The notes: generated by a model not told the origin, from the sequence alone. 64,000 nucleotides of DNA from Prorocentrum cordatum (GCA_963575745.1 CAUYUJ010009791.1:158167-222166), one strand, 5' to 3'. Shown: positions 19,540 to 29,930, numbered from the stretch's first letter. Made by a program: numbers and translations.

Positions 19540-19855
19540 ACGGAGACGTGGATCAGGAGGGAAACAACACACAGACACAAGGAGTCGTCGATCCCCAGGG
19601 AAAAATGTGCAAAAACGTGGGAAGTGGGGGGGAAGACGACGAACATCCCAGAACGTATGGAACAAGAGGGGGGATCCTGGGCTTTGTGTGTATGTGTCTG
19701 TGTCCCTGGGCCCCTGGCATTGTTTTTGTTTGTTTGTTTGTTTATTTGTTTGTGTGTATATTTGTTTGTGGGATGTGTGTATATTTGTTGGTGTGTTGTG
19801 TATAGTGGTTTGTGTGTATATTCGTTTGTGTGTAGATTTGTCTGTGTGTGCCCGT
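19540..19855 (+). repeat. Family H copy with expanded TTTG/TGTGTATA tract
   Basis: GGAAACAACACACAGACACA, GTCGTCGATCCCCAGGGA and GTGTCCCTGGGCCCC identify family H. The right part expands into TGTTTGTTTGTTTATTTG and TGTGTGTATATTTGTTTG units up to 19850. Confidence 0.65.
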
Positions 19856-19948
19856 GGCTCGTGAGGAGTGCCCCTGGGCGCACTCCATCGAGGAGATGGA
19901 GAGCTCCCGCTCCCGGGCCAAGAAGAAGGCCTCGCCGGCGCGGGACGC

Positions 19949-20246
19949 GATGGGCGTGTCTACCACCACCACCACAGTTTGGAGGGGGTGGGGTCCTCCT
20001 AACCCTCCTCCTCGTCCTCCTCCTCCTCGCCCTCCTCCTCCTTCCCCCCTCCAACTCCTCCTCCTCGCCTCCTTCCCCCCTCCAACTCCAACTCCTTCCC
20101 CCCTCCAACTCCTCCTCCTCCTCCTCGCCCTCCTCCTCCTTCCCCCCTCCTTCCTCCTCCTCCTCGCCCTCCTCCTCCTCCTCCTCGCCCTCCTCCTCCT
20201 TCCCCCCCTCCAGCTCATGGTGGTGGTGGTGGAAGACAGCCTCCTC
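19949..20246. mobile_element. Family E MITE with TCC-rich core
   Basis: GATGGGCGTGTCTACCACCA and TGGTGGTGGTGGTGGAAGAC are inverted arms. The core alternates CCTCCTCCTCG with CCCCCCTCCAACTCC, showing duplicated pieces of the arm as well as the trinucleotide. GGACG occurs at both flanks. Confidence 0.7.
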
Positions 20247-20599
20247 AGGACGACTCCGCATCCTGGCCGTCAGAGTCCTCGTCGTCGCCCGCCCCCCCGC
20301 TCTGGGAGGCGGTCCCGCGGGGAGCAGTCGGCGGCGCGCGGGAGGGGGGGGGGAATCGGGGGCGGCAAAGAGGGGGGTGATGTGGAACGTATCAACGGCT
20401 GTCTAGGCCTCGGGGGGTACAGGCACATGGCACACCCCGTTCCTCAGTTTTGTTAACTTTCTCATGGTGTGAGTGTCCAGCTGGTGGGGCTGGGATGTTG
20501 TATAATACTTCGCAGTGGCTGCAAGTGAGGAATAAAACGCCTCTCAAATGCAACCGTTCTTTTTACCGCCAGTGCTTGAGGAAGCAAAAAAACAGGGGG
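20247..20599. other. Unassigned stretch
   Basis: No gene is recognised. Positions 20450-20590 are moderately AT-rich with no motif. Confidence 0.4.
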
Positions 20600-20777
20600 G
20601 TGATGACTCTAGGGGGGGGGGATCACGGCGGAGGCCATGATATTTCCCCAGAGTTCATGGCGCCTCTTCTTATGTCATCACGTCCCTGGCCCCCCCGCCG
20701 GGCCGCGCACGTGCCGCTGGTCATGATTTGCACCCTCCTCTCTTGGACACCCCCCTCTTGGCCGCTCCCGAGTGAAG
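20600..20777. mobile_element. Family S MITE copy
   Basis: GGGTGATGACT, CATGATATTTCCCCAGA, TCATGGCGCCTC, ACGTCCCTGGCCCCCC and CATGATTTGCACC appear in the same order as at 40068-40252. The right end is CTCTTGGCCGCTCCCGAG. Confidence 0.7.
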
Positions 20778-21080
20778 CGAGAGGAGGAGCGGGCCTTCTC
20801 GGAGGCTAGGAAGTCGCCTCGGCCTTCTGAGGAGTTTTTTGTTCTGAGCCTGCCCCGAAGACGCCGGGCACTTGTCAGGAGTCGCGAGGGCTTCTGAGAA
20901 GTGCCGCCGCCTTCCGAGGAGGCCTTCTCCTTCTCGCTGCCCCCCTTCGCTCGCCGCCGAAGAAAAGCAGATCGACACCGATGCCCTTCACTCGTTTTTG
21001 GGCGTCCTGGGCCTCCTGGGGGGCCTTCGCCGCCACGGCTGGATTCCTACCGGAATCCCGACCAGATCACGGCTCGACTT

Positions 21081-21203
21081 GAACGGTGTTTCCACGATTG
21101 CGTGGACCGTGTTCGTTTTGGTATGTGTGTTCTGCACCAGAGGCGGCACGAATACGAAACGAGGGACAACGAAAACAGCGCGACATTGGCAAACACCGTT
21201 TCG
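21081..21203. mobile_element. Family O MITE
   Basis: GAACGGTGTTTCC at the left and GGCAAACACCGTTTCGG at the right are inverted, with GTGTTCGTTTTGG and AACGAAAACAGC further in. A related, more decayed copy lies at about 22275-22415. Confidence 0.65.
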
Positions 21204-21601
21204 GCCGAGCTCTGGGCCAGATCGTTCCCCCTGGAGGAGGTCTGGGGAGTGGCGGCAACGGTAAAAGTATCATTTCCCAGGTCCAGGCTGCGACGGCCGC
21301 ACAGAAACATTGCAGGCCACCTCAGACCTCAACGGCGCCAGCGCTCGCGGCCACCCACGTGATGGACGGCGGCGTGGACATGATTGCGGGGAGCACCAGA
21401 CGAGGCGACCCGCGGCTGCTCAACCTGTCGCCAGAGCCGGTGCTCACCCCAGAGCGGGGCATGTATTATCGCAAACGCGTTTTGCGAGGCACCACTGCCC
21501 CCAACCTTTATGGAAACGCCTGTGTGTCCAACGCGCTGGGGCGCGTGATGGCCCTTCGGAGCAGCTTTTGGACTGTCGTAGGGCTCTTTCCGAGCCTATG
21601 A
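21204..21601 (+). CDS. Possible exon or gene fragment, unrecognised
   Basis: The frame ending at 21601 is open through a stretch of ordinary composition. The reading includes GGGLGSGGNGKSII, a segment with a P-loop-like GxxxxGKS, and later GDPRLLNLSPEPVLTPERGM and YRKRVLRGTTAPNLYGNACV. Composition is protein-like, unlike neighbouring repeat-derived ORFs. I do not recognise the family; the P-loop resemblance is short and could be chance. The ATG of the longer ORF lies inside a family O MITE, so no start is proposed. A family P-like repeat begins immediately after the stop. It could be a coding fragment captured between repeats. Confidence 0.2.
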
Positions 21602-21960
21602 GTGCTTTCTGCGGGGCCTCCTGGTATCGTCCTCGGCGATCTTGAAGTCTGTGTGGCCGATCTGGGCCGCTCTTCGGCCGACTGGCAGCTGGTGGTCTCT
21701 CTGGGCCGTCTTGGGGCGGTCTTGCGGCCTTTGCAGGCTTCCTCGGAGATCTCTCGGACCGACAGGAGCGAAAGTCCTTCAACCACTCGAGGAAAGGCAA
21801 CGATTTTGGGGGTCCTCTGGGAGCCCTGCCTCCTGGGACATGTTCGAGCCCTCTTGGGCCGTCTTGGAGCCCTCCTGGAGCGTCTTGCGGCTCTCTTGGC
21901 GCTTTCCTGGGCCGTCTGGAAGGCAATCTTGGCGCTCTTGGTAGGGTACTGCCACGTGTG
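21602..21960 (+). repeat. Family P-like CTTGGG repeat
   Basis: GGCCGTCTTGGGGC and GCCCTCTTGGGCCG units run through it, and the sequence ends at CTTGGTAGGGTACTGCCACG. It is shorter than the copies at 6945 and 57110. Confidence 0.6.
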
Positions 21961-22659
21961 AGTTCTCAGGACTCGATGCGGGGGCGGCCAAAACGTGTTT
22001 AAAATATTTGGCGCGCCAACCAGTCCTGCGGCAAGCACAGAAGCCGGCGGACCTGGTGGCCTCCGCCATCTCCCGTCATTGTGCCTCGGGGCACACCGTG
22101 AAATGCCTGAGCGGGGCCAGGAGTTCCGGCAAATCCTTGACCCGGGCCCTCCAAACGTGCAGCCCTGCCACGCCTTGCATCGCCACGAGCCTGCCCCCAC
22201 GCTTGGCCGCCCGGGGGGGGAAGGGCGCGAAGCAGAAACCCTTTGGCCCTCGGACGCTGGACTTTTTTAGTCAGTGCTCGGCCCAAACGGTGTCCGGGCG
22301 ATCTCGTGGACCGTTCTGGCCTTGACGCTCTCTTGCAGCAGAGGCGGACTGAGGGCGGAAGGAGAGGGAGCGAGAGAACACGGAACAAAAACGAAAAAAC
22401 GGAAAACGCTGTCTAGGTCGAGCCCTGACTTTACGCATGCCCCCGGTCCGCCCCCCCGTGGAGTTTTCGCGCGAGCAGGTGCATCGACAAGACGTCGATC
22501 GCACACCCGGGCGCGAAGACTATCGCGCCCGGCGGCGGGGGCCTCAACGGAACGGCGCCCTCCCCCAGAGCGACCGTTGCGCCATCTCTTCTCACACCGG
22601 CCGTTTTCGCCGGGCCTCGGGCCCCAGGAACATGTCGATCCACCTCGACAAACGACTTG
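21961..22659. other. Unassigned stretch with family O remnant
   Basis: Family O-like sequence is at 22275-22415 (AAACGGTGTCC, TCTCGTGGACCGTTC, ACAAAAACGAAAAAACGG). No gene is recognised. Confidence 0.4.
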
Positions 22660-22830
22660 GGAAGATGAGGTTCAGGAGAGGAAGAAACACACAGACACAA
22701 GTAATCCTCGATTCCCCAGAAAATATGGGAAGTAGGGGGGAAGACACAAACCCAGAAAATATAGTAAAATATGGGGATTTGTTTTATTTGTGTGTATTTA
22801 TTTGTGTGTCCCAGGGCCCCTTCAGAGGTG
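22660..22830 (+). repeat. Family H copy
   Basis: TTCAGGAGAGGAAGAAACAC, ACAGACACAAGTAAT, ATTCCCCAGAAAATATGGGA and TGTGTGTCCCAGGGCCCCTT define the copy, in the same order as at 23334. Confidence 0.75.
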
Positions 22831-23044
22831 CCCATGGCCGTGTGCTGCGCCATTTCCCGGGCCCCCATCCTCCTGCACCCTCGTCGCGAGCCAGGCCGAT
22901 CTGTGATGGCCCCGTGGCCCGAGGACTTCGGCGGAAGCGCCGCAGTGGAGACACTGCTCCGCCAGTGGGGACGACCGTTGTTCCTTCACTGTCTTGCCGA
23001 TCGGTGCGAGCCCCAGCCCGCCCGCCCCCCCCCTGTGAAATTTC

Positions 23045-23245
23045 GGGGAAACGTAAGACTCGAGTAAGCCAGAGCTCGGGTTTGCTGACTTTTTTTGTCG
23101 AGCGCGTCCTGGATTTTGACGGTCTGGTTTTCGTGGGATGTCTGCAGCGGGAGTTCGCGTCACATTTCAGATGGGGTCTCGTCATTTTCATGATGGCCCC
23201 GTCGGGCCAACCCGAGTCCCCCGCACCCGAGTCCTACGTCTCCCC
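23045..23245. mobile_element. Family I MITE nested in family C
   Basis: GGGGAAACGTAAGACTCGAG at the left and CGAGTCCTACGTCTCCCC at the right are inverted. Length is 201 bp, the same as the copy at 61851-62051. CTCGGGTTT and AACCCGAGTC form a second inner inverted pair. Confidence 0.8.
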
Positions 23246-23333
23246 GAGAGTAGATCTTGGCTGTTTTTTGGTGCCTGTTTCGAGTAGGTTGATTCCCTCC
23301 CCCACGGGACGCACGGTTGCAAACAGTCGCACT

Positions 23334-23502
23334 GAGCTCAGGAGGGGAAACAACACACAGACACAATTAATCGTCGACTCCCCAGAAAATCTGGGAAAAT
23401 ATGGGCAGTGGAGGGGAAGACAAAAACCCAGAAACTATTTGAAAATATTGGGAATCTTTTCATTTGTGTATTTATTTGTGTGTCCCAGGGCCCCTTCAAA
23501 GC
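23334..23502 (+). mobile_element. Family H element with 9-bp target duplication
   Basis: AGTCGCACT occurs exactly at 23325-23333 and 23503-23511, inside the family C sequence. This fixes the ends of family H as GAGCTCAGGAGGGGAAACAA and GGGCCCCTTCAAAGC. The internal sequence matches copies at 22660 and 40395. Confidence 0.85.
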
Positions 23503-23614
23503 AGTCGCACTAAGCAGAGGTCCAGAACCAGACCCCCCCCCCTCCCCTTCCGCCCAATGTCGAAACGCCGAATCAGAAAACGCTCACCAGCTGGGATGGG
23601 GATATCCTGTGAGG

Positions 23615-23960
23615 TACGGGGGCGATCTCTGCCTCTGCATGGGGGTTCTCCTCTGCCGCCTTCGGCCTCTCCCGGGCCCTCCCGTGGGCCCCAGGGCCCT
23701 CCGGAGAGCGACGCGGGATGAGCTCCCTGGCTTCCTGGCCGATCCAACGACGTGGTGAATACATCGAGCCCCCCCGCTCAGATCTCAGTGGATGCCAATG
23801 CCAGGAAACACCCTGCTTGCCTCCAGGGGGTCCTGGATTTCTTGGGTTTCGATTGTTTAGGATGGAAAACGTGGCGTCCCACACCAAAAAACGATGGACG
23901 TCCCTGGGTCTCAGGATTGGGTTTCTTGTGGAAGGTTTCTTGTGGACTGGCCTCCACTGT
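23615..23960 (+). repeat. Dispersed repeats shared with 31790-31960 and 37330-37470
   Basis: At 23650-23765 CTTCGGCCTCTCCCGGGCCC and GAGAGCGACGCGGGATGA match 37400-37470. At 23790-23950 AACACCCTGCTTGCCTCCAG, GGTTTCGATTG and GTCTCAGGATTGGGTTTCTT match 31810-31960. No inverted ends are evident. Confidence 0.55.
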
Positions 23961-24214
23961 ACATCGACCCCAACCCCAGATCTGACGTTGCAACATATAT
24001 CCAACACCGCCACAAATCACGACAGAGCCTGAGGCCCCATCTTCCCTCTCCATTTTTCGAGCCCGATCGATCTGTGAGGGTCCCAGTGCCCGAAACGATG
24101 TAAAATCCCACGCTGTGAATAACCATTCCGACGGAAGGAATCCGCATGAGAATTGGTTTGATGTTCATGCGAGTCGTCATCATCGACGACTGACGATGGT
24201 GATGATTCCAGGAT

Positions 24215-24575
24215 GCCAGGATACCAGCATGCGACTTTGAGGCCGTTGGGACCTGTGGGCCCATTGGGCTTTTCAGACTTGCAGGGCTTGTGGGACTCTG
24301 TGACCTCTGGGATCTGTGCGACCTGCGGGGCCTGTGCTAACAACCGTTGGGCATGTGGCACCTGTGAGACATGTGGGGCCTGGGGCACCTGTGGGCCCCG
24401 CGGAACCCGCGGGACCGGTGGGGCCCCCGGTTTTCGTGGGACCTATGGGGCCTGGGAAACCTGTGAGACGTGTGAGGTCCGTGATTGTTGGACCTGTGGG
24501 ACTTATGGGGCTTGTGCGACCTGTGGGACCATGGGCACCGTGAGTCTTCTTCGACCTGTGGGACCTGTGTAGCCT
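24215..24575 (+). repeat. GACCTGTGGG minisatellite
   Basis: Degenerate units of 9-12 bp built on GGACCTGTGGGGC run through the interval. ORFs here read as Gly/Thr/Cys or Pro/Gly runs because of the repeat. Confidence 0.75.
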
Positions 24576-24585
24576 GTGCGCCCCC

Positions 24586-24800
24586 AGCTCCCGCTCGAGA
24601 CTTCCTCGCGATTGACTTGCAGACGAGGCTCCCGCTCGCGGCCTCCTCACGATTTGCTATTTAGGGTGCTCAATGATCATGCCTGCTACTTTAGCTCAAG
24701 TTTTGGCACACTTCAAGACCACGCACTACAAGGTCCTATGACGCATAACTCTCTCGGGGTGGCCGGCTCGCCGTCGCTGGCCAGGACTTCAAAGTTAGAG
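24586..24800 (+). other. Flank of retroelement 3 with a leader-like motif
   Basis: CCCGCTCGAGACTTCCTCGC then GATTGACTT at 24588 recurs on the other side of the element (27727) and again near 28050. At about 24690-24715 CTACTTTAGCTCAAG and TTTTGGCACACTTCAAG loosely resemble tandem decayed spliced-leader copies. Confidence 0.4.
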
Positions 24801-24801
24801 T

Positions 24802-25854
24802 TTGGAGTGCGGAATGGCTTACAGCAGAGAGAAGGTTGCAGAGCTCTTGCGGCACACGCAGCAGGAAAACATCAGCATCCTCTGCATTCAGGAAACGCAC
24901 AAGGGTAAATCCGAGTATGAGATCACAGTCGGGGGTTTCCTGCTTATGCTGTCTGGTTCGGCAGAAGACGGACCGGAAGCAACGCCAGGAGTTGGATTCC
25001 TGATCCCTCCGCTGGCGCGTCGCAACATAATTGGTTTTAGACAGGCCTCTTCGAGAATGGCATCTCCCAAGATGCGGGTCCGTAAAGGCGGAATCGTCAT
25101 CTGCAGCGCCTGCGCCCCGCACAGCAGGAAACCATTCGTCGCCCAGCGGACTTTCTTCGTCAAGTTGACGGGCTTCCTCGGCAGCCAGTCCGCCTACGGA
25201 CCGGTGGTCTTATTTGGTGTTTTCAATGCCAGAATACACAGGCGCGTCCTCGGAGAAGAAGACGTGCTGGGCCCGCTCATATCGGGGACCAGCACGGGCA
25301 GCGCAACCCAGAATCAAACATAACATTCCTGCACGAGCTTTGCAACTGTCGTAAGCTAGCTGTCGGTAATACATATGTTCGACGAGCCCCCGGAGCGCCA
25401 TATTACGTATTATGATATCGGACGCTCGCCAGCGGACCCTCCAATGCACCAGAACTGCGGGCAGCTGGACTTGGCGATCGTATCCATGGAATGGCTCCGG
25501 TGCGTGAAGAGCGCACCCGATATCAAAGACAGGGCGATCGCGTCGCATCGTGTTCTCGTGAGTGCATCCCTGGACGTGGACGTCCATCGCGAGAACAGCG
25601 GCCCCAATGAGCCTCGACGACAGCTTGGTGCGCTTCGGGGCGACATAGTGGCCGGCGCCTGCCTTCTCCGATCCCACATGAGTTCCAGCGGGTGCGAGCA
25701 CGGGGACGCAAGCGTCCAGCAACTCGCGTCGAGTATGACAGATGCTTTGAGTTGTGCTGCCCGAGAGGCTTTCCCGACTGTCGCGAGGAGACCTGCGGCG
25801 ATCGTGGATATCGAACAGGACACACCAGTTGATAGACGACAGAGATTCAGCTAG
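24802..25854 (+). pseudogene. Apurinic-type endonuclease (retroelement 3)
   Basis: The frame from 24802 reads EKVAELLRHTQQENISILCI followed by QETHKGKSEY, the substrate-binding and metal-binding Glu motif of LINE endonucleases. Then GVGFLIPP and RKGGIVICSACAPHS follow, and VVLFGVFNARI, where families in this group have GDFNA; the Asp is Val here. After a frame change at about 25320 the second part gives QLDLAIVSMEW and IASHRVLVSASLDVDV, the place of the usual SDH motif, with Asp replaced by Ala. The nuclease would nick target DNA to prime reverse transcription. The two lost acidic residues and the frame break show it is inactive. Confidence 0.75.
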
Positions 25855-26075
25855 GGCGCACGGGACGACGCAGGAAAAATTGCACTTGCACCGAGCTGTG
25901 AGAGACTCTTGTTGACCCCGACCAGCACGCTGACACAATGGCAGAGTACGTTTGCAGAGTCCGATGAGCAGCGCGGCCGACAAGCGCGGCGCCAAAAGGG
26001 GACCCCCTTGGCGATGAGCTGGCTGCGCCATGTGGGCCTATCACCGAAGGCGAAGTTGTAAGTGCGGCTGGTCGG

Positions 26076-26921
26076 ATGAGGCGGGGCAAAGCTTCCCGTA
26101 AAGTTGGCACGCCTGAGGTTTGGAAGACAATCTGCCGAGCTGGGGTGCCTACCTGCAAGCGGGCTGTCGAGCTGTGCAGCAAATGTTGGACTGACGCAGC
26201 AGTTCCGTTTCCAGCGGAGAGGCACGATGGGGGTCGCGGCAATGATCTTCGAAAAAGGAGACGTGACCCAGTTCGACAACTACCGGCCCATCTCCTTGAC
26301 GGCTGCTGGCTACAGCGTTTTCGCTGGAGTTTGACTTAGCCAGCTGAATGCGGGCGGGGCCAAGGGCCGAATTTGGTGCATTCACTTCGGCTCCAAGTCC
26401 AAGCACGGAGCTGCGGGCGTTATTTTTCTGGTCCGGCGAATACATGTGCGAATGCGGGCCGAGAAGAGCCGGCAGGTCGTCCTGCAGGCCCTCGATTGGG
26501 CGAGCGCATTCGACAGCGTCTGCCCGGGGTTTCTTGCGCTAGCTCTCAGGTTTGGCGTGCCGAAGGTGGTGCTGGCGATCTACGGGGTGCGAAGCTTCTA
26601 CGTCGGGACGCCCGCTCGACCTCGGCGCCGAGGGCGCAGGAATCTGGCATCAGTCAGGGGTGCCCGCTGTCGCCTTTCCTCTTCGCGATCGCGATGACCG
26701 CGTTGCTGCGAGACGCGAAGGAGGAGGCTGGACCACTGCTGGACCTCTCCCAGGCGGTACATGAGTTGGTCAACGCCGACGACGCAGTGCTCACTTACGA
26801 GTCCGATACAGCGACGGCACACATGCGCAGCATCGATAAGCAGCTTGATCACAGTACGGGCTGCAGCTCAATCGGCGCAAGGTGGGAGTTCGAGCCGGTG
26901 GATGCGATGCGCACATTCTGA
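26076..26921 (+). pseudogene. Reverse transcriptase (retroelement 3)
   Basis: Three frames together give the RT palm. EKGDVTQFDNYRPISLTAAG at about 26250-26310 is the region before motif A. VVLQALDWASAFDSVCPGFL at about 26473-26530 is motif A, with the catalytic Asp in the ALDWASAFD stretch. SGISQGCPLSPFLFAIAMTA at about 26650-26710 is motif B. VHELVNADDAVL at about 26755-26790 is motif C, with ADD but Asn where Tyr or Phe is usual. Frame changes lie near 26340 and 26600. The motif order and spacing fit LINE RT, and the neighbours agree. Confidence 0.8.
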
Positions 26922-27480
26922 GGCCAGTATGTTCCCAGGTGCCGCAGAAAGAGAGCATCCAACATCGAGGCAGCCTGATTCCGAACGACGGGAAGATTGG
27001 CCCAGAGCCCGGCGCCGCGCTGGCAGAATTCGACAAGTTGAAGCGAGTGTGGTGCAAGTTCAAGTTGACGCAGCCCAGGAATGTTTAGGTTCTCGACGCT
27101 TGCATGCTGCTGTACTGTCTACACACGGCCTTTCGGGGCCCGTCGGAGACGGAGGCAGGTGCTCCGCACACTTCGTTTACGCATTAGCTGCGCCACGAGG
27201 TGTAGTGCTTTGAAGCAAGCGGACGCCGCCCCACTGAACAATGCCCTGCTGAATCGTCAGTTGCTACTCCGAGGACATATCGCTCTGGAGCAAGCTGATG
27301 TTCCGATCCGATGCGTTGTCCTACGCAATTTTGCTTGCAAGCTACCAGCACATACCTTCAAGCGAAAGCGAGGTCGCCCTCGAACATCTCGAACCAGTCT
27401 TTGCCCACGCTGTCCGGGCTGCGGTGGGCGAGGGGGCCATGCCGCAGCTCTGGCAAAACAGCGTAATTTCTGCTGCAGCC
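26880..27480 (+). pseudogene. RT thumb and C-terminal domain (retroelement 3)
   Basis: The frame from 26882 gives GGCDAHILRPVCSQVPQKES and SLIPNDGKIGPE, then AEFDKLKRVWCKFKL, the post-catalytic part of LINE RTs. Further on, LNNALLNRQLLLRGHIALEQ then KRKRGRPRTSRTSL match the conserved C-terminal stretch in which a basic KRRRGRPR-like motif follows a leucine-rich helix. At least one frameshift separates the two. Confidence 0.65.
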
Positions 27481-27559
27481 TGACGTTCAGCCGTGAAGCG
27501 ATATTGCGACGCCCTGTGAGGTCACGGCATTTGTTCTCATGTGTTTTACTTTCGGCTTC

Positions 27560-28080
27560 GTCTCCTAGTAAGCCGGCGGCGGGGAACCCATATCGGGAGA
27601 GCTCCCGCTCCAGACGTGTCCTCCATATCCAGGCCCGAGGAGCCCAAACCTGACACCAGCTACACTGCTTGAGTGACCTCGCTCGGATTCGACAATAGAG
27701 GTGGAGACCCCAGGCGGGGGGGGTCCCGCTAGAGACTTCCTCGCGATTCACTCACAAACCAGGCGCCCGCTCTAGACACTTTCACCAGATCCTGGCCTGG
27801 GAGGCCCGAAGCGGGCGACAGCTACAGGGTTTGGATGACCCCGCTCGGATTCGATCGTGGAGGTGGAGGCCCCAGACGGAGGGGTTTCCGCTCGAGGCTT
27901 CTTCGCTTTCACCAGATGCTGGCCTGGGGGGCACAAAGAGGACGACGGCTACTGGGTTTGGGTGACCCCGCTCGGATTCGATCGTGGAGGTGCAGACCCC
28001 AGACGGAGGGGTTGGGAATTTCGCGCGATCCACTCACGAACGAGGCTGCCGCTCGAGACTTTCTCAACATAAGCGTGCAG
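27560..28080 (+). repeat. Tandem repeat of about 127-162 bp beside retroelement 3
   Basis: CGCTCGGATTCGA followed by GAGGTGGAG and CCCCAGGCGG/CCCCAGACGG occurs at 27680, 27842 and 27969. The units also share TTTCACCAGAT and CTGGCCTGGG. Units have diverged and differ in length. Confidence 0.7.
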
Positions 28081-28864
28081 TGTGCGAATGTCTGCGTGTG
28101 CTTGTGTTTGTGTTTGTGTGTGCGTGTTGAGTGCAAGTGGTGGAGACGAGGAGAGGGGTGATGGTTCCACCGCGAGAATGTACAGATAATTCAAGACCCC
28201 GCTCAGGACGTGGGGAGTGAGAACGCCAGGATGTCAGTGGCCGCCCTCGCTTTGCAGATGCAAGAAGATTGCACGGCGTCCAGAATCACGACCTGGGTCC
28301 CAGATTGGATCCGGTTTCCAGGGCCGTGTTTTGAGCGAGATCGATGTGTGAGGGCCCGGGTGCCCGAAGCAAGGCGGACTTTTCCTGATGAGCCGGCGCA
28401 GGCCGGTTTTCAATTTAAGTAGCTCCAGTCATTGAGCAACCTAATTTATCCACAGCCATTTGTCTGCTGCTCATCGGGCTTGTGATGGCATTCGCCCGGA
28501 CGAAAAAAAAATGAAAACACATATAAAAAAAAACACGCGCCAGGATCTCGGGGGCCCTTCCCAGCGCCCAGGGCGTGGCCGCGGATCCTGCGCCTCTCTG
28601 GGCGCTGCCGCCCGGCTGGCCCGCCAGAGGTCGGCATCGCCCGACCGATCCCAGCGCCTCACAAGCCCTGCAAGGGGATCACCACCAAGGGGGCCGCCAC
28701 GATCTCGAAAACACGACGCTTTCCTCGAGGAGGTGGCTCCCCCAGCACAAGCACGCCAGAGACTTCCAGAACGACGGCCCGAAACGTCCAGAGCTACCTC
28801 CTCGAGCTTCAATTCCTTGAGCTACCTCCTCCAGTCGAGTCGAATCGGAGGAATCGCAACATTT
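28081..28864. other. Unassigned stretch
   Basis: A GTGTTTGTGTTTGTGTG run lies at 28100-28130. At 28330 GAGATCGATGTGTGAGGGCC resembles segments near 24060, 61550 and 61730. An A-rich patch lies at 28500-28540. No gene is recognised. Confidence 0.4.
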
Positions 28865-29103
28865 TGCGGTCGTTTTCTTAGATGTCGGTTTGCCGATCGG
28901 CGCAGGCCCTCGTACCCCCTCTCCCCCCGACCACCCCCATGGAGCAGATCTTGGCTGCTTTGGGCGCCTGTTTCGAGCAGGTGGGGCCTCCCCATGCGGA
29001 CGCACAGTTCCAAACAGCCGCACTACGCAGAGGTCCGGAGCCAGACACCCCCTCTTTTCCCGCCTCTTCCGCCCAATGCCGAAACGCCGAATAAGAGAGC
29101 GAC
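28865..29103 (+). mobile_element. Family C MITE copy
   Basis: GGTCGTTTTCTTAG at the left and CCGAATAAGAGAGCGACC at the right are inverted. GCCGATCGGCGCAGGCCCTC, GAGCAGATCTTGGCTG and GTTTCGAGCAGGTGGGG agree with the other copies. Confidence 0.8.
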
Positions 29104-29930
29104 CACCTTGGAGAGCCCCAGCGTTTCAAAGCCAGGGAAGCTGGGGCATCTGTGCACCGATTTCCCCCTGGCCAACCAAACTCGGCGGCGAGCGAGGGGG
29201 GGATGTGAGAAGGAGATGCCTTCTCAGAAGGCGGCAGGATTTTTCAGGGCATCGCGCGCCTTCGGAGAAGTGTCCGAGGTCTTCGGGAGAGGGCATCCTG
29301 GGCTCCCATCGTGGTGTACCGGTGTCGCGTTGCCCTTCACGCTTTCAGCGCCTGCAGCCCTAGCTTCGGTCCCTAGATGTGGCCGTGATGCCCACCCGAC
29401 AGACGACCTGGTGTACGAGCCAAGCCGCGCCAAGCCCCGCTGCCCCAGGAGATTTGGCAATTTGGGCACTGGGCCCCTTAGAGACTTCGCAGGAGTGCGG
29501 ATTGAGGCTCAGGACGCGCCCACTCCGTGCACAGCTGGGGAAACCAAAAAGCACCGATGCCGCTACCCCCTGGACCTCCCCCTCGGGTGCGTTCTGGCCA
29601 GGATTTCGAGGCGAATCCAGCGGTGAGGTCGACGAGGGCCTCCCAGGAGGCCCAAAAGGGGGAAGACGAGGCAAGGGCAGCAGCATGGGTGCCCCTTCCT
29701 CCTCCGACCAGCGGCACGGTGGCGGACACGCACCGAGCCCCTCCCGGCGCCCAAGGCGCGGCTCCCGTGCCTCTCCCGGAGCTGCCGCTCGACTGGCCCG
29801 CTGGAGGCCTCTCGCCGCAGGGGCCGCCCGACGAGCCCACCGCCCCGAAGCACCCCAGCGAGCCGCCACCCTCTGCCCTGGGCGCCGGCCTCCTGCGGCG
29901 CCCGGGGGCAACGATAGCCACCATCCACTT
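29104..29930. other. Unassigned stretch with inverted family Q copy
   Basis: Positions 29558-29690 are the reverse complement of the family Q copy at 8567-8712 (GGTGCGTTCTGGCCAGGATT, TCGAGGCGAATCCAGC, CCTCCCAGGAGGCCC). No gene is recognised in the remaining sequence. Confidence 0.5.

Larger units (their letters stand above)
22965..23588 (+). mobile_element. Family C MITE with two nested elements
   Basis: Family C landmarks are GCCGATCGGTGCGAGCCCCA at 22996, GATCTTGGCTGT at 23253, CAAACAGTCGCACT near 23320, GCAGAGGTCCAGAACCAGAC at 23514 and CCGAATCAGAAAACGCTCAC at the end. Two insertions account for the extra length: family I (23045-23245) and family H (23334-23502). Confidence 0.8.
24800..27550 (+). 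mobile_element. LINE-type retroelement 3, decayed: endonuclease, RT, C-terminal domain
   Basis: On the plus strand an endonuclease (24802-25850), reverse transcriptase (26080-26900) and a C-terminal segment (26880-27480) follow each other in the usual LINE order, with frameshifts between them. No RNase H is seen. The flanks share a CCCGCTCGAGACTTCCTCGC repeat, suggesting insertion into, or next to, an older tandem array. No poly(A) tail is visible. Confidence 0.8.

Noticed and set aside
21246-21275. GSGGNGKS as a helicase or primase P-loop
   Set aside because: No Walker B or other motif follows; too short to name a family.
24213-24572. Gly/Thr/Cys-rich frame resembling a structural or collagen-like protein
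   Set aside because: It comes from a GACCTGTGGG minisatellite on both strands, with equal openness in several frames.
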